From Hyphomonas adhaerens MHS-3 (GTDB lineage Bacteria; Pseudomonadota; Alphaproteobacteria; Caulobacterales; Hyphomonadaceae), in assembly GCF_000685235.1 (NCBI RefSeq), contig NZ_ARYH01000002.1:397941-461940 (forward strand): DNA of 64,000 nucleotides, written 5' to 3'. Shown here one piece after another: positions 44,597 to 52,484 of the stretch. The translations under genes and the position numbers were made by a program. The notes beneath the pieces were generated by a model, which was not told where the DNA came from, searched no databases, and saw nothing but the letters and a program-made list of their open reading frames with translations. How positions within the stretch are numbered: the stretch's first letter is position 1; every line of letters begins with the position of its first letter.

Positions 44597-46099
44597 ATGA
44601 TGAAATTCTTCCGCCCATTCGTGTTGGCCGGTGGCTTTCTGGGCCTGGCGACGGCCTGTCAGACCACGCCGGATGAGGCCCCCGGCGCGGACCAGCTGGC
44701 CTGGACCGCAACGCTGGATGCCGATGCCCGCGCCTCGGACCGGATCGTGAATGGAGACCGCTCCACACTGGCGCAGTGGCCTTATATTGCGGCCTTGCGG
44801 CATGAGACGCGGACCGGGCGTTTGCAGTATTTCTGTGGCGGCACGTTCGTCGCGCGGCGCTGGGTGCTGACGGCAGCGCATTGTTTTGAAGGGGAATCCC
44901 GGCAGGTCGATGGCCGGTGGGAATGGAAGCCAAGGGCCAAACTTGAGGTCATTGGTGGCACAGACGACCTCGGCGCCGGTGACGAAGCCGTGTTTGACGT
45001 CGACGTCGTCATGATCCATCCGGACTATAAGCCGACTATGGAAGTCTCACCCGGTGTCTGGGAGGGATCGGAAAACGATCTCGCCCTTGTCCGCATCGGA
45101 CGGACATGGACGGGCCAGCTGGCACGTCTTTCGTCCGGAGGCCCATCCGACAGTGACGCGAATGGCGCGCGGGCGTTCGTGGCCGGGTTCGGCAAGCAGG
45201 CCGACTCAGGCGCCGCGGCCCGGCTGGAGACCTTCCGCATCGGCGCCAGCGACCGATCAGGCCGGGCGGGGTCGCGCTATCTCTATCACGCCATGCTTCC
45301 CATGAAGCCGCCGGAGGTTTGCAGCGCCCAATACGCTGACCTCGCTTATGATGGCAGCACGCAGATCTGCGCCGGCCGGAAATTCGGCGGCGTCGACAGC
45401 TGCCAGGGCGATAGCGGCGGGCCGCTGGTCGCTCTCGACGCCAAGGAGCGGACCTATCAGGTCGGGATCGTCAGTTACGGCTTCGAGTGCGCCGCCGCAA
45501 AGTCTGAAGGCGTCTATACGCGCGTCTCCCCCTATCGGGACTGGATCGAAAGCACCGCCCGCGGCGCGATGTTCGTCGATGCGCAACCGGAACAGGTCTT
45601 TGTCGCCACCGCCGAAACCATGGAGGCCATGGCGCGGGTGCTCAGCCCAACCCGGGACCGCATTGCCCTCGACGTGGTTCAGGAGGGCGAAGGCGCGAAC
45701 GCGGCACTGAAGATTTCGGTGACACCGAACATCGCGGGCCGCCTGATCGTCTTCGAACTGGAGAACTCCGGCCGTATCAACACCTACTTCCCGAATGACC
45801 GGACACCGGAAGAAAGCGCGATCGTGAAAGCCGGCCAGACGATTACCCTTCCGGAAGTGCCGTGGATGGTCATCCCGCCAGCGGAAGACGGCGCCAGAAT
45901 CTATGCTTTCGTCATTCCTGAGGGGGTCGCATTCGCGGGCGACCTGTTGCCGACACCTGCCCGCATGCGGACCATTGCAGAAGAAGAACAGCCGGAACGG
46001 GAACCTGTCGACTTCGCCACGCGCATGCTGACCGAAGTCGCGAACCGGTCGAGCGAAGGTGGCCTGGCGGACTGGGCGGCAGCGACCGCGACCTACTAG
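44597..46099 (+). CDS. Secreted trypsin-like serine protease with extra C-terminal domain (copy 2)
   Basis: I prefer ATG 44597 (500 aa; GAGG 6 nt upstream) over the GTG at 44585, which overlaps the previous stop. The N-terminus is a signal ending LATAC, perhaps a lipoprotein site. The S1 domain begins with the canonical zymogen cleavage site R|IVNG (about residue 49). It has H95, D161 and S273 with D267 for Lys/Arg specificity. The C-terminal region (about 330–430, LKISVTPNIAGRLIVFELENSG) parallels copy 1. The two copies differ greatly in sequence outside the motifs, so the duplication is old. Confidence 0.9.
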   Translation: MMKFFRPFVLAGGFLGLATACQTTPDEAPGADQLAWTATLDADARASDRIVNGDRSTLAQWPYIAALRHETRTGRLQYFCGGTFVARRWVLTAAHCFEGESRQVDGRWEWKPRAKLEVIGGTDDLGAGDEAVFDVDVVMIHPDYKPTMEVSPGVWEGSENDLALVRIGRTWTGQLARLSSGGPSDSDANGARAFVAGFGKQADSGAAARLETFRIGASDRSGRAGSRYLYHAMLPMKPPEVCSAQYADLAYDGSTQICAGRKFGGVDSCQGDSGGPLVALDAKERTYQVGIVSYGFECAAAKSEGVYTRVSPYRDWIESTARGAMFVDAQPEQVFVATAETMEAMARVLSPTRDRIALDVVQEGEGANAALKISVTPNIAGRLIVFELENSGRINTYFPNDRTPEESAIVKAGQTITLPEVPWMVIPPAEDGARIYAFVIPEGVAFAGDLLPTPARMRTIAEEEQPEREPVDFATRMLTEVANRSSEGGLADWAAATATY

Positions 46100-46102
46100 T
46101 CG

Positions 46103-47371
46103 TCAGAACTGATCGTCGAACTCGTCCTCGGGCTCCTCGACGGCCAGCTCTTCTTCCAGAAGGGCTTCAACGCGAACGTCGGCCTCCTCCAGCAGGGTTT
46201 CGGCCTCGTCGATCCGGTCTTCCGGCTTCGGCCCGCGCCAGTTGAAGCGGTGCTCGATGTCGAACAGCGCATCTTCCACATCGTCGCGCGAGACGATCAG
46301 GTAATCGGAACTGATGTCCTCCTCCGCGAGCGTCCGCCGCAGATCGAGTACGGCCCGCCGGAGCGCGCGTTCGAGTCCGCGCTGCGCGACCAATTCGTCC
46401 GCCCGCTCCTCTTCCTCGACCTCGCGTGTGCCTTCCTTGTCGATCTGCTTGCGCAATTCTTCTTCTGCTGCCGCCTGCACGGCATTGGAGCGCAGAAGCG
46501 AACCAATATCGGAAAGCAGCGGATCCCCGCGCTTCAGCTCCAGCACATCGACGAACAGATTGAAAATACCGGAATCGCGGTCGACACCGGAATAGTCGAG
46601 CGGCATCCAGCCCGTCTCAAGACCGGTCGCAGCGGCACCGGAAATATACTCGCCACGTTTCAGCTCAGGAAACTTGAACACGCCCCGCGCGAACCCCGAA
46701 GCGTCGTGAAACTGCACCGCACCTTCCGGCGTGAACTGAACATAGGTGCGCGGTTCCGGCCGTTCGAAATCGAGCACAACAAGATAGTCGCGCGAATCGT
46801 AACGCGCCTGCCGCTCGAATTCATTCGATACGACTTTCAGAAGCTCCCCGGTAAAATATCCGGATCGCTCTTCATCCGGCATGAGGCGGATCTCAGCATA
46901 GAAGGATGGCCGTGAGACCAGCCCAAGACGGTTCCATTCCGCCAGAAACTCCGGCGGGGCATTGCCGAAGGCGGGCCCCGATGGATCAAATCCGCTCCGG
47001 ATCACATGAACACAGGCAACCTCGCGGTTGAACTCCATCATGTCCGGGCTGGTAAACAGCTTGCCGCTCACGACGCCGGTGCTGCGGTCGATCTTTGGCG
47101 CTCCCATTTGTTGCAGCCATGCCCCGACAGAATCGAACATGAGCATACCCGCCTGAAGCGCCAGTTCCTGGCCGAATCCCAGCGTACGATCCCCCGGTCC
47201 GCGAGTGTCTTCCGGCAGGCAGCTGTCATCCAGCATCACGCGCAGGTCTGAGCCCATACCGTCGGAAACCACCGGCGGCCGGGTATTTATGCTTCTCGTC
47301 AGGCACCCCGTCAGCGCCGTACTCGCGCCGATCAATGCCGTGAACGCCAGCAGACTGCGTCTTTTTCCCAA
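46103..47371 (-). CDS. Large predicted lipoprotein of unknown function
   Basis: I choose the TTG start at 47371 (422 aa): GAGTGAGG lies 8 nt upstream and the N-terminus becomes a lipoprotein signal (LLAFTALIGASTALTGC). The longer reading from 47440 has no ribosome site. The mature protein has a globular middle (VHVIRSGFDP…, FTGELLKVVSNEFERQARYDSRDYLVVLDFERP) and a very acidic helical C-terminal 130 residues (EEEERADELVAQRGLERALRRAVLDL, ending AVEEPEDEFDDQF). I recognise no family. It is convergent with protease copy 2, 3 bp apart. Confidence 0.7.
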   Translation of the reverse strand: MGKRRSLLAFTALIGASTALTGCLTRSINTRPPVVSDGMGSDLRVMLDDSCLPEDTRGPGDRTLGFGQELALQAGMLMFDSVGAWLQQMGAPKIDRSTGVVSGKLFTSPDMMEFNREVACVHVIRSGFDPSGPAFGNAPPEFLAEWNRLGLVSRPSFYAEIRLMPDEERSGYFTGELLKVVSNEFERQARYDSRDYLVVLDFERPEPRTYVQFTPEGAVQFHDASGFARGVFKFPELKRGEYISGAAATGLETGWMPLDYSGVDRDSGIFNLFVDVLELKRGDPLLSDIGSLLRSNAVQAAAEEELRKQIDKEGTREVEEEERADELVAQRGLERALRRAVLDLRRTLAEEDISSDYLIVSRDDVEDALFDIEHRFNWRGPKPEDRIDEAETLLEEADVRVEALLEEELAVEEPEDEFDDQF

Positions 47372-47511
47372 GACCGATTCCTCACTCCAGACCGGCCAGA
47401 CTGGTGGCCGGGTACGCCCGTCTTTCCCCTGAAAATTCAATTCACAACAGATTTAAGGCCACCGCAACAGCAACCGTGTCACCCGCGGTCCTGTTCCAGC
47501 TCAGTCAGATC

Positions 47512-48159
47512 TCACTGACGGAAGGATTCGAAGCCCGCTGCGGTGAATTTCACCATGTGCTCGTAGGCATCCGCCAGATCATTTGAACGGCACAAACCGC
47601 CGGAGAGATGGTCGATACGTCCGGTCTGGGCGAAGGTCAGCGTCAGCGCGCCCGAGAGGCAATGATAGGCCCAGTACAGGTCCCGGTCTTCGATCCCCGG
47701 CAATGCGAGACGAAAGGCGTCCATGAACCGGTCAACCAGCGGATCGAAGAACTGCGTCATCAACTGGCCGCCCCATTCGGGGGAATTGTTCACATAGGCG
47801 ATCAGCGCGTAATAATTTTTCCAGCCTTCTTCCTGCACATGGTCGCCCGTCAGCAAGGGACGCAGATAAGCGCGGATGATCGCCTCCACCGAAGGCAGCT
47901 GGTCGCTGCCTGCCAGGCACTCATCAAGCTGGTTCAGGCGCATCTCGTTCAGGATTTCGGCGCGGCGGACCAGTACGGCATCGAACAGGTCCCGCTTGGG
48001 GCCGAAATAGTAGTTGGACAGCGCGACATCGACACCGGCATGTTTGGCGATGGCCCGCAGTGTCACGCCATCATATCCATGCCTGGCGAATTGTTCCTCT
48101 GCCGCATCAAGAATCGCGGTGCGCCGGTCTGGTCGTGGTTTGATCCGCGTTCCCGTCAT
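47512..48159 (-). CDS. TetR-family transcriptional regulator
   Basis: The 215-aa protein has the TetR HTH at about residues 11–57 (RRTAILDAAEEQFARHGYDGVTLRAIAKHAGVDVALSNYYFGPKRDLF). A C-terminal ligand/dimer domain resembles the CecR/YbiH-type group (GDHVQEEGWKNYYALIAYVNNSPEWGGQLMTQFFDPLVDRFMDAF). It lies between the lipoprotein gene and the prepilin peptidase. No clear palindrome is next to it, so its target is unknown. Confidence 0.88.
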   Translation of the reverse strand: MTGTRIKPRPDRRTAILDAAEEQFARHGYDGVTLRAIAKHAGVDVALSNYYFGPKRDLFDAVLVRRAEILNEMRLNQLDECLAGSDQLPSVEAIIRAYLRPLLTGDHVQEEGWKNYYALIAYVNNSPEWGGQLMTQFFDPLVDRFMDAFRLALPGIEDRDLYWAYHCLSGALTLTFAQTGRIDHLSGGLCRSNDLADAYEHMVKFTAAGFESFRQ

Positions 48160-48207
48160 ATACCGCTCCTAAACCCCAACCATCGACACATCAATCTGGT
48201 CTGCCGG

Positions 48208-48672
48208 TCAGATCCATCCCAGCCTCAATTGCCCCAGCCAGACCACCGCTATCCCAAGGGCCAGGAACGGGCCGAAGGGCATCATGCCTGCAGGCCGGCG
48301 CCCGAGAAGCGTGAGCGCCCCCGCAAAGACCAGGCCTGAACTGCTCGCGATCAGCACGATCCAGGGAAGACCTATCCACCCGCACCAGGCCCCGCCCGCG
48401 GCAAGCAGCTTTGCATCACCGCGGCCCAGCCCATCCTGACCGCGCAGCGCCTTGTACCCCTTCTCAATTGCCAGAAAGAACAGGTATCCGGCGGCCGCCC
48501 CGATCAGGGCGTTCCAGACATTCCCTGTAAAGTACCAGGACTGGACCAGGCCTGCGCCAATGAGAGGAAGGGTCAAAGGGTCTGGCAAACGCAGCGTCCG
48601 GATGTCGATCCAGGCAAGCGCCGCCAGCGCCGGCAGGAGGACCACGCCCCAGAGCAACACGTCGATATTCAT
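48208..48672 (-). CDS. Prepilin peptidase, A24 type without methyltransferase domain
   Basis: The 154-aa integral membrane aspartic protease has catalytic Asp in WIDIRTLRLPDPLT (about residues 21–34) and GLGRGDAKLLAAGGAW (about 82–97), the A24 pattern. About five to six membrane helices are predicted. The N-terminal CxxC-containing methyltransferase domain of full PilD/GspO enzymes is absent, so it may only cleave. It is 1.5 kb beyond the end of the T2SS operon and is the only prepilin peptidase visible, so it probably processes GspG–K. It may be co-transcribed with little else; a terminator stands upstream. Confidence 0.88.
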   Translation of the reverse strand: MNIDVLLWGVVLLPALAALAWIDIRTLRLPDPLTLPLIGAGLVQSWYFTGNVWNALIGAAAGYLFFLAIEKGYKALRGQDGLGRGDAKLLAAGGAWCGWIGLPWIVLIASSSGLVFAGALTLLGRRPAGMMPFGPFLALGIAVVWLGQLRLGWI

Positions 48673-48730
48673 GAATGCCGATCCCCTTCACGGCCGCGAC
48701 AGCGAGGCACCAGCATAGAAGGATCAGGCC

Positions 48731-48763
48731 AAAACGAAAACGCCCGGGCACAGGGCCCGGGCG
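48731..48763 (-). terminator. Rho-independent terminator of the CAP-domain gene
   Basis: On the minus strand, CGCCCGGGC (48763–48755), loop CCTGT and GCCCGGGCG (48749–48741) form a 9-bp GC stem. TTTTCGTTTT (48740–48731) follows. It separates the CAP gene from the prepilin peptidase. Confidence 0.88.
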
Positions 48764-48788
48764 AATTGGAAAAATCTGGAGCCGTCTG

Positions 48789-49613
48789 TCAGAGCGACGA
48801 TGAAATCGCCGGGCCTCTCAGCGTGTAGATGCTGTTGCCATGCTCCACGTCCATCTGGAGAAAGCCTTCGGAGATCTCCGGGACCGACGCAGGCATCTTG
48901 CTGCCAATACCGCGCATGAGGGTTTCGCCATTGGCCGAAACCACCGACCAGCCGACCGGCTCGAACTGATCGCTGTAATCGGCCGCAAGGTTTGTGCGCG
49001 GCGCAGCGACCATCGGAACCGGTGTGTTCAGCTGGCCATCGATACGGGCGAAGAGTTCGACAACGTAGAGAACGCCATTCGCTTCAACAGCGGCCACGCC
49101 CATGTGATCGAACTCGTCGCGCTTCAGGTTCGCAGCATTCGCTTCATCGGCCATGATCACCTTTTGAACGTCCTCCGCCGAAGCGCCGGCTTTCACGATG
49201 ACGATGTTCGCACCGAACGCGCCGATCAGACGGCTGCGTTCCAGCATCCGGACACGGTCAAGATGCGTGCGGCCTTCCAGATCCTGGTGGGACGCGTAAC
49301 CGCGCACGGCCATGTCGAGCGCGTGCAGCCGGGCTGCTTCGCTCAGGGAACTGAGCATCGAAAGTTCAGATTCGCCCTGACTGGTGCGCTGCGCGTCGGT
49401 CAGACGCAACAGCTGGTCAGCCATCACGGCGTCAGTCTCGACTCCGTCAATTCCGCTCAGACAGGCATTTGCTTCCTGCTGAAAAGCCGCTGGCGCGGCT
49501 GCGTATCCATTGGACAGGTCACAGGCCGTATCGGCTTCTGCAAAGGAAGGACCGCTCAGAGCCGCAAGGGCCAGCGCCGAAACGGACAGGAATTTGTAGG
49601 TGTGACGTAACAT
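48789..49613 (-). CDS. Secreted CAP/SCP-domain protein
   Basis: The 274-aa protein has a signal peptide (cleavage after PSFA, about residue 25). A CAP-like core follows (about 75–190): EAARLHALDMAVRGYASHQDLEG, DRVRMLERS…GAFGANIVI, and FDHMGVAAVEANGVLYVVELFA. Bacterial CAP proteins are exported and of mostly unknown activity. I use ATG 49613, because a consensus promoter places transcription start on or next to this codon; GTG 49622 is unlikely. There is no Shine–Dalgarno sequence, and the upstream DNA is a perfect inverted repeat (see 49614–49696). It lies beside the T2SS operon and is a candidate substrate. Confidence 0.72.
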   Translation of the reverse strand: MLRHTYKFLSVSALALAALSGPSFAEADTACDLSNGYAAAPAAFQQEANACLSGIDGVETDAVMADQLLRLTDAQRTSQGESELSMLSSLSEAARLHALDMAVRGYASHQDLEGRTHLDRVRMLERSRLIGAFGANIVIVKAGASAEDVQKVIMADEANAANLKRDEFDHMGVAAVEANGVLYVVELFARIDGQLNTPVPMVAAPRTNLAADYSDQFEPVGWSVVSANGETLMRGIGSKMPASVPEISEGFLQMDVEHGNSIYTLRGPAISSSL

Positions 49614-49696
49614 AACTGTCACAATATGCTTTGTGACAGTTGTGTGTCAACACGATCCATTATCGTGTATTATTTGTGTACCGTAGTAGTTACTAC
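49614..49696 (-). promoter_or_regulatory. Cluster of three inverted repeats in front of the CAP gene
   Basis: In 83 bp there are three perfect repeats. The first is AACTGTCACAA (49614–49624) with TTGTGACAGTT (49631–49641), 11-bp arms and 6-bp spacer, touching the start codon. The second is ACACGAT (49650–49656) with ATCGTGT (49662–49668). The third is GTAGTA (49683–49688) with TACTAC (49691–49696). The first overlaps the −10 box and spacer, the second the upstream edge of the −35 box. At least the first looks like an operator. The last might instead belong to the end of the T2SS transcript. Confidence 0.6.
49621..49650 (-). promoter_or_regulatory. Sigma-70 type promoter of the CAP gene, probably leaderless
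   Basis: On the minus strand TTGACA (49650–49645) is an exact −35 box, and TATTGT (49626–49621) is a 4/6 −10 box, 18 bp apart. The ATG begins 7 nt after the −10 box, about where transcription should start. No ribosome site exists, consistent with a leaderless mRNA. Confidence 0.5.
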
Positions 49697-49709
49697 AGGA
49701 AACGGGAAG

Positions 49710-50177
49710 TCACTCAGGTTGGCAAGCGGTCAATCCTGTAAGAGGTGTTATGATTTCCCATCCCTCTTCATTGTCATAAATCATACGCGCCAACGGCACA
49801 CGACGCCCTCCCTCGATCTCTTCGCCGGGCGTCAGGGTCAGTGTGACGGCATCTCCATCTGGCGCGCTGAACGCCATGCGGGTCAGGAATTGTCCGAAAA
49901 CGTCCCCGTCCTGAGAATCAACATTGAGCGTTTGCTGGCGGCCATTCACGATCGCCTCGGCTGTGGGGTCCCCCGCCGCGAAGAAAAGGACAAAGTGGCG
50001 TGGCTCGTCACGCGTCCAGAGGAAAAGGCCGCACGTTCCGGGCTCCAGCGTCTGCGCAGGCAGGGACGCCGTCACCGCCGTGCTGGCGCCCGTGGGCGCG
50101 TCGGCTGCCGGCGGGGCGCCTGACGACGCACAGGCACCAAGGAAAGCGAGCCCGGACAAAAGGATAAGCTTATTCAC
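49710..50177 (-). CDS. Unknown lipoprotein at the end of the type II secretion operon
   Basis: The 155-aa protein starts with GTG at 50177, overlapping the gspN stop by GTGA, so it is translationally coupled to the secretion operon. It has a lipoprotein signal (LILLSGLAFLGAC, Cys16). A low-complexity Ala/Pro/Thr stretch (17–45) follows, then a compact domain with two Cys (GTCGLFLWTRDEP near 49 and TACQPE at the end) that could form a disulfide. There is no recognised family. The position suggests a T2SS accessory factor such as a pilotin-like lipoprotein, but it shows no clear similarity to GspS. Confidence 0.75.
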   Translation of the reverse strand: MNKLILLSGLAFLGACASSGAPPAADAPTGASTAVTASLPAQTLEPGTCGLFLWTRDEPRHFVLFFAAGDPTAEAIVNGRQQTLNVDSQDGDVFGQFLTRMAFSAPDGDAVTLTLTPGEEIEGGRRVPLARMIYDNEEGWEIITPLTGLTACQPE

Positions 50178-50911
50178 TGGACAGATTCCCCATTTGATAC
50201 CCGTTGCATATAGACAAACCGCCCTGCTTCATTTGTGAAACCTGCTAGCAGCAGCGCATTCGTCTGACTATCCGGCACATCCCAGAGTTCCAGTCGGCCA
50301 TTGCCCTGCAGGGAAGACTTCGCCGCAATGCGCGTTCCATCCGCGGCCCTGCCTTCGACTGAAACGACCAACTCCCCATCCACGCAGGAAAGAGAGCCGT
50401 CCAGCTCCGGCCAGTTTGCTCCGTAAACGGCGGAAATCGTCGATAGCGCGTCGGTGCGCACATCGCCGCTGGCCGACTGGCAACCTTTGGTGTTGGCGTC
50501 AATTGAGACATTGGATAAACGCAGGGAAACGTCCTGAGCGGGGAAAACAGAGGAGATACGGGTCGCATCGAATGTCATCGCTGCCCGCCCCTTCCGGACC
50601 TTTATGCCGGGACCGGACATGGCGGCCAGCGCCGATCCCTGTCCCTGCGGACCGCTCCACCGGATCAGGTGCCCCGGTTGGCCTTGTACCATTCGCAAGA
50701 GACTGAAGTCCCCCTGCACCGCGCCGATGGGATCTCCCCGTACAGAGAGGCCCGTCACCTGGCCGTGCCAGAATGTGCCGCGCGCCTGCTGCCAGGACAC
50801 ACCCTGCTGCACGATGCCTGATCGCTTCAGAATGAACGACAACGGAGCTCTGGCCACAAGCGTGAGGACCAGGACGCCAATGAATATGGATAGGAGCAGA
50901 ATCTTGCGCAT
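50174..50911 (-). CDS. gspN: Type II secretion system protein GspN
   Basis: The 245-aa protein (ATG 50911; TGATG overlap with gspM; GTG 50914 is the alternative) has one N-terminal membrane helix (KILLLSIFIGVLVLTLVA) and a periplasmic domain. The pattern GVSWQQARGTFWHGQVTGLSVRG is typical of GspN. The subunit is dispensable in some systems. Two Cys in the middle (KGCQ, LSCVDG) could form a disulfide. It follows gspM and precedes the unknown lipoprotein, all coupled. Confidence 0.88.
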   Translation of the reverse strand: MRKILLLSIFIGVLVLTLVARAPLSFILKRSGIVQQGVSWQQARGTFWHGQVTGLSVRGDPIGAVQGDFSLLRMVQGQPGHLIRWSGPQGQGSALAAMSGPGIKVRKGRAAMTFDATRISSVFPAQDVSLRLSNVSIDANTKGCQSASGDVRTDALSTISAVYGANWPELDGSLSCVDGELVVSVEGRAADGTRIAAKSSLQGNGRLELWDVPDSQTNALLLAGFTNEAGRFVYMQRVSNGESVQ

Positions 50912-51384
50912 CACGATGCACCACCCCGGAACTCGAAACTCGCGCGGACCGTGCCTGCCGCGTCAGAAAATATTGATGCCTGGGCGGGCTCCGCCCCCAG
51001 TTCACGCTCGGCGGCCTCCAGCCAGGCGAAGAGCGACTGCACCGAGACCTGATCGAACTGGATAATGATCGCCCCGCGCTCGTTCGATTGCAGCCTGGAA
51101 ACGGAAATGCCTCGCTGGGCAGCCAGTCCGACCAGCCTCGAGCGCAGGTCTTCGCCCGCCACACCGGAAGCACCTGGCGTTTGGTGGGCATTGGACGCCG
51201 GCCGGGCCGCAGACACGACATCCAGCGTCCGTGAAGCAACGGCCAGCGATGCCGCCGCATCGCTTTTCGCGGTCAGCAATGGGCGAACCACAAGCAGATT
51301 GGTGAGCAATGCTGCGGCGAGCAAACCGGCAAGGAGGATCAGCAGACGTTCCCGAATAGACCGGGTGGACCAGAATTCCGTCAT
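50911..51384 (-). CDS. gspM: Type II secretion system protein GspM
   Basis: The 157-aa bitopic protein has a short cytoplasmic N-terminus, one membrane helix (LLILLAGLLAAALLTNLLVV, about residues 14–33) and a small periplasmic ferredoxin-like domain. The segment RLVGLAAQRGISVSRLQSNERG…QFDQVSVQSLFAWLEAAE is typical of GspM/PilO. It pairs with GspL in the inner-membrane platform. Its ATG overlaps the gspL stop by 4 bp. Confidence 0.88.
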   Translation of the reverse strand: MTEFWSTRSIRERLLILLAGLLAAALLTNLLVVRPLLTAKSDAAASLAVASRTLDVVSAARPASNAHQTPGASGVAGEDLRSRLVGLAAQRGISVSRLQSNERGAIIIQFDQVSVQSLFAWLEAAERELGAEPAQASIFSDAAGTVRASFEFRGGAS

Positions 51385-52484
51385 GATGCCTGCTCCAGTA
51401 TCAAATCGCCGACAACCCGGCCATCCTCGACGCGCGCATCTCCGAGCCGGACAGACAGGCCGCCCGTTTCGATCGCGTTCTTGAGGGTCTCATCATCCCC
51501 GAACGCGCTGTAGACGAGTTTCGCCTGCAATTGCCCCGTATCGGCATCGTAGCGCAGACTGGAGAGGCGGACGCCTTCCTGATTGGCCAGCGCAGCGTAG
51601 AGCACCCCGGCCATTTCACGGAAGCCTGCAACCGGCGTCTGGGCGCTGCCAGAGCGCTCACGGACAGCGGCCACGATGTTCGATGGGACGGGTTGCCCCG
51701 GATACATGGCAGCGAAACTCGCCCGCGTCTGACGATCGAGGACCGCCTCAAGCTGGTTCATCGCGAGAATACTGGCAAACGTGTAAGCACCCCAGGCCAG
51801 CGCGCAAACGACCGCCAGACCGGCCAGAAGGCGGAACCGTTTCAGATCAATTGGCAATTCGGCCTTGCGGGCATAATCGGCCTGACGAAGATCTATGCCT
51901 GTCTCACCTGCCGAGAAACGTTGCGCGAGCGCCAGCAAGGGATCGTCCACCACCTCCGGTTCTTGTCCTGCACGTTGTATCAGCGCGGAGACGAGATCCG
52001 ACGGCAGAGACTTGTCGATCGCGAACCGGCGGTCTTCTGCGGAGACGATGATATGGCTGCCCATGTCCAGCGGCGGTGAGCCTGCCTCCAGCAGCGTCAC
52101 ATCAGCAACCAGGCGGGCATCTTCCAGCCCGGCTTCGGTCAGGCGCTGCATCCAGCCGTCCATGACCTCCCGCGCCACCATGCAGACGGTTCCCTCATCT
52201 CCGGCACCGCTACGCTGGCCAATCGCGGCGTGCAAATTCTCCACCGGTACGGAGATATCGTCCTCGACAGCAAAGCGTGCTGTCCGCAGCCAGTCGGCCC
52301 GGCGCGTGCCAACCAGACGGACCGTGGCGACCGCCACCTCCGTCGCTGGCACGACAACCGTTACACCGTCAGACGAGGCAGGTTTCTCGTGTGGTGGCAA
52401 AAGGGTGATGTCGCCTGCTCCCACGGCAGCAAAGCGCCAGGCTTCTCCCTCGGCCGGCAGAAGGGCAATGAGATGACGCGCCAT
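51381..52484 (-). CDS. gspL: Type II secretion system protein GspL
   Basis: The 367-aa protein has an actin-like cytoplasmic domain (about 1–230; VVVPATEVAVATVRLVGTRRADWLRTARFAVED is the typical GspL opening). One membrane helix follows (LLAGLAVVCALAWGAYTFASI, about 238–258), then a periplasmic domain. It links the ATPase GspE to the membrane platform through its cytoplasmic domain. It overlaps gspK by one base (TAATG) and gspM by four. Confidence 0.9.
   Translation of the reverse strand: MARHLIALLPAEGEAWRFAAVGAGDITLLPPHEKPASSDGVTVVVPATEVAVATVRLVGTRRADWLRTARFAVEDDISVPVENLHAAIGQRSGAGDEGTVCMVAREVMDGWMQRLTEAGLEDARLVADVTLLEAGSPPLDMGSHIIVSAEDRRFAIDKSLPSDLVSALIQRAGQEPEVVDDPLLALAQRFSAGETGIDLRQADYARKAELPIDLKRFRLLAGLAVVCALAWGAYTFASILAMNQLEAVLDRQTRASFAAMYPGQPVPSNIVAAVRERSGSAQTPVAGFREMAGVLYAALANQEGVRLSSLRYDADTGQLQAKLVYSAFGDDETLKNAIETGGLSVRLGDARVEDGRVVGDLILEQAS

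Noticed and set aside
47392..47411. Inverted repeat CCGGCC/GGCCGG upstream of the large lipoprotein gene
   Set aside because: Short and made only of G and C in a GC-rich genome; expected by chance and followed by no T-run.
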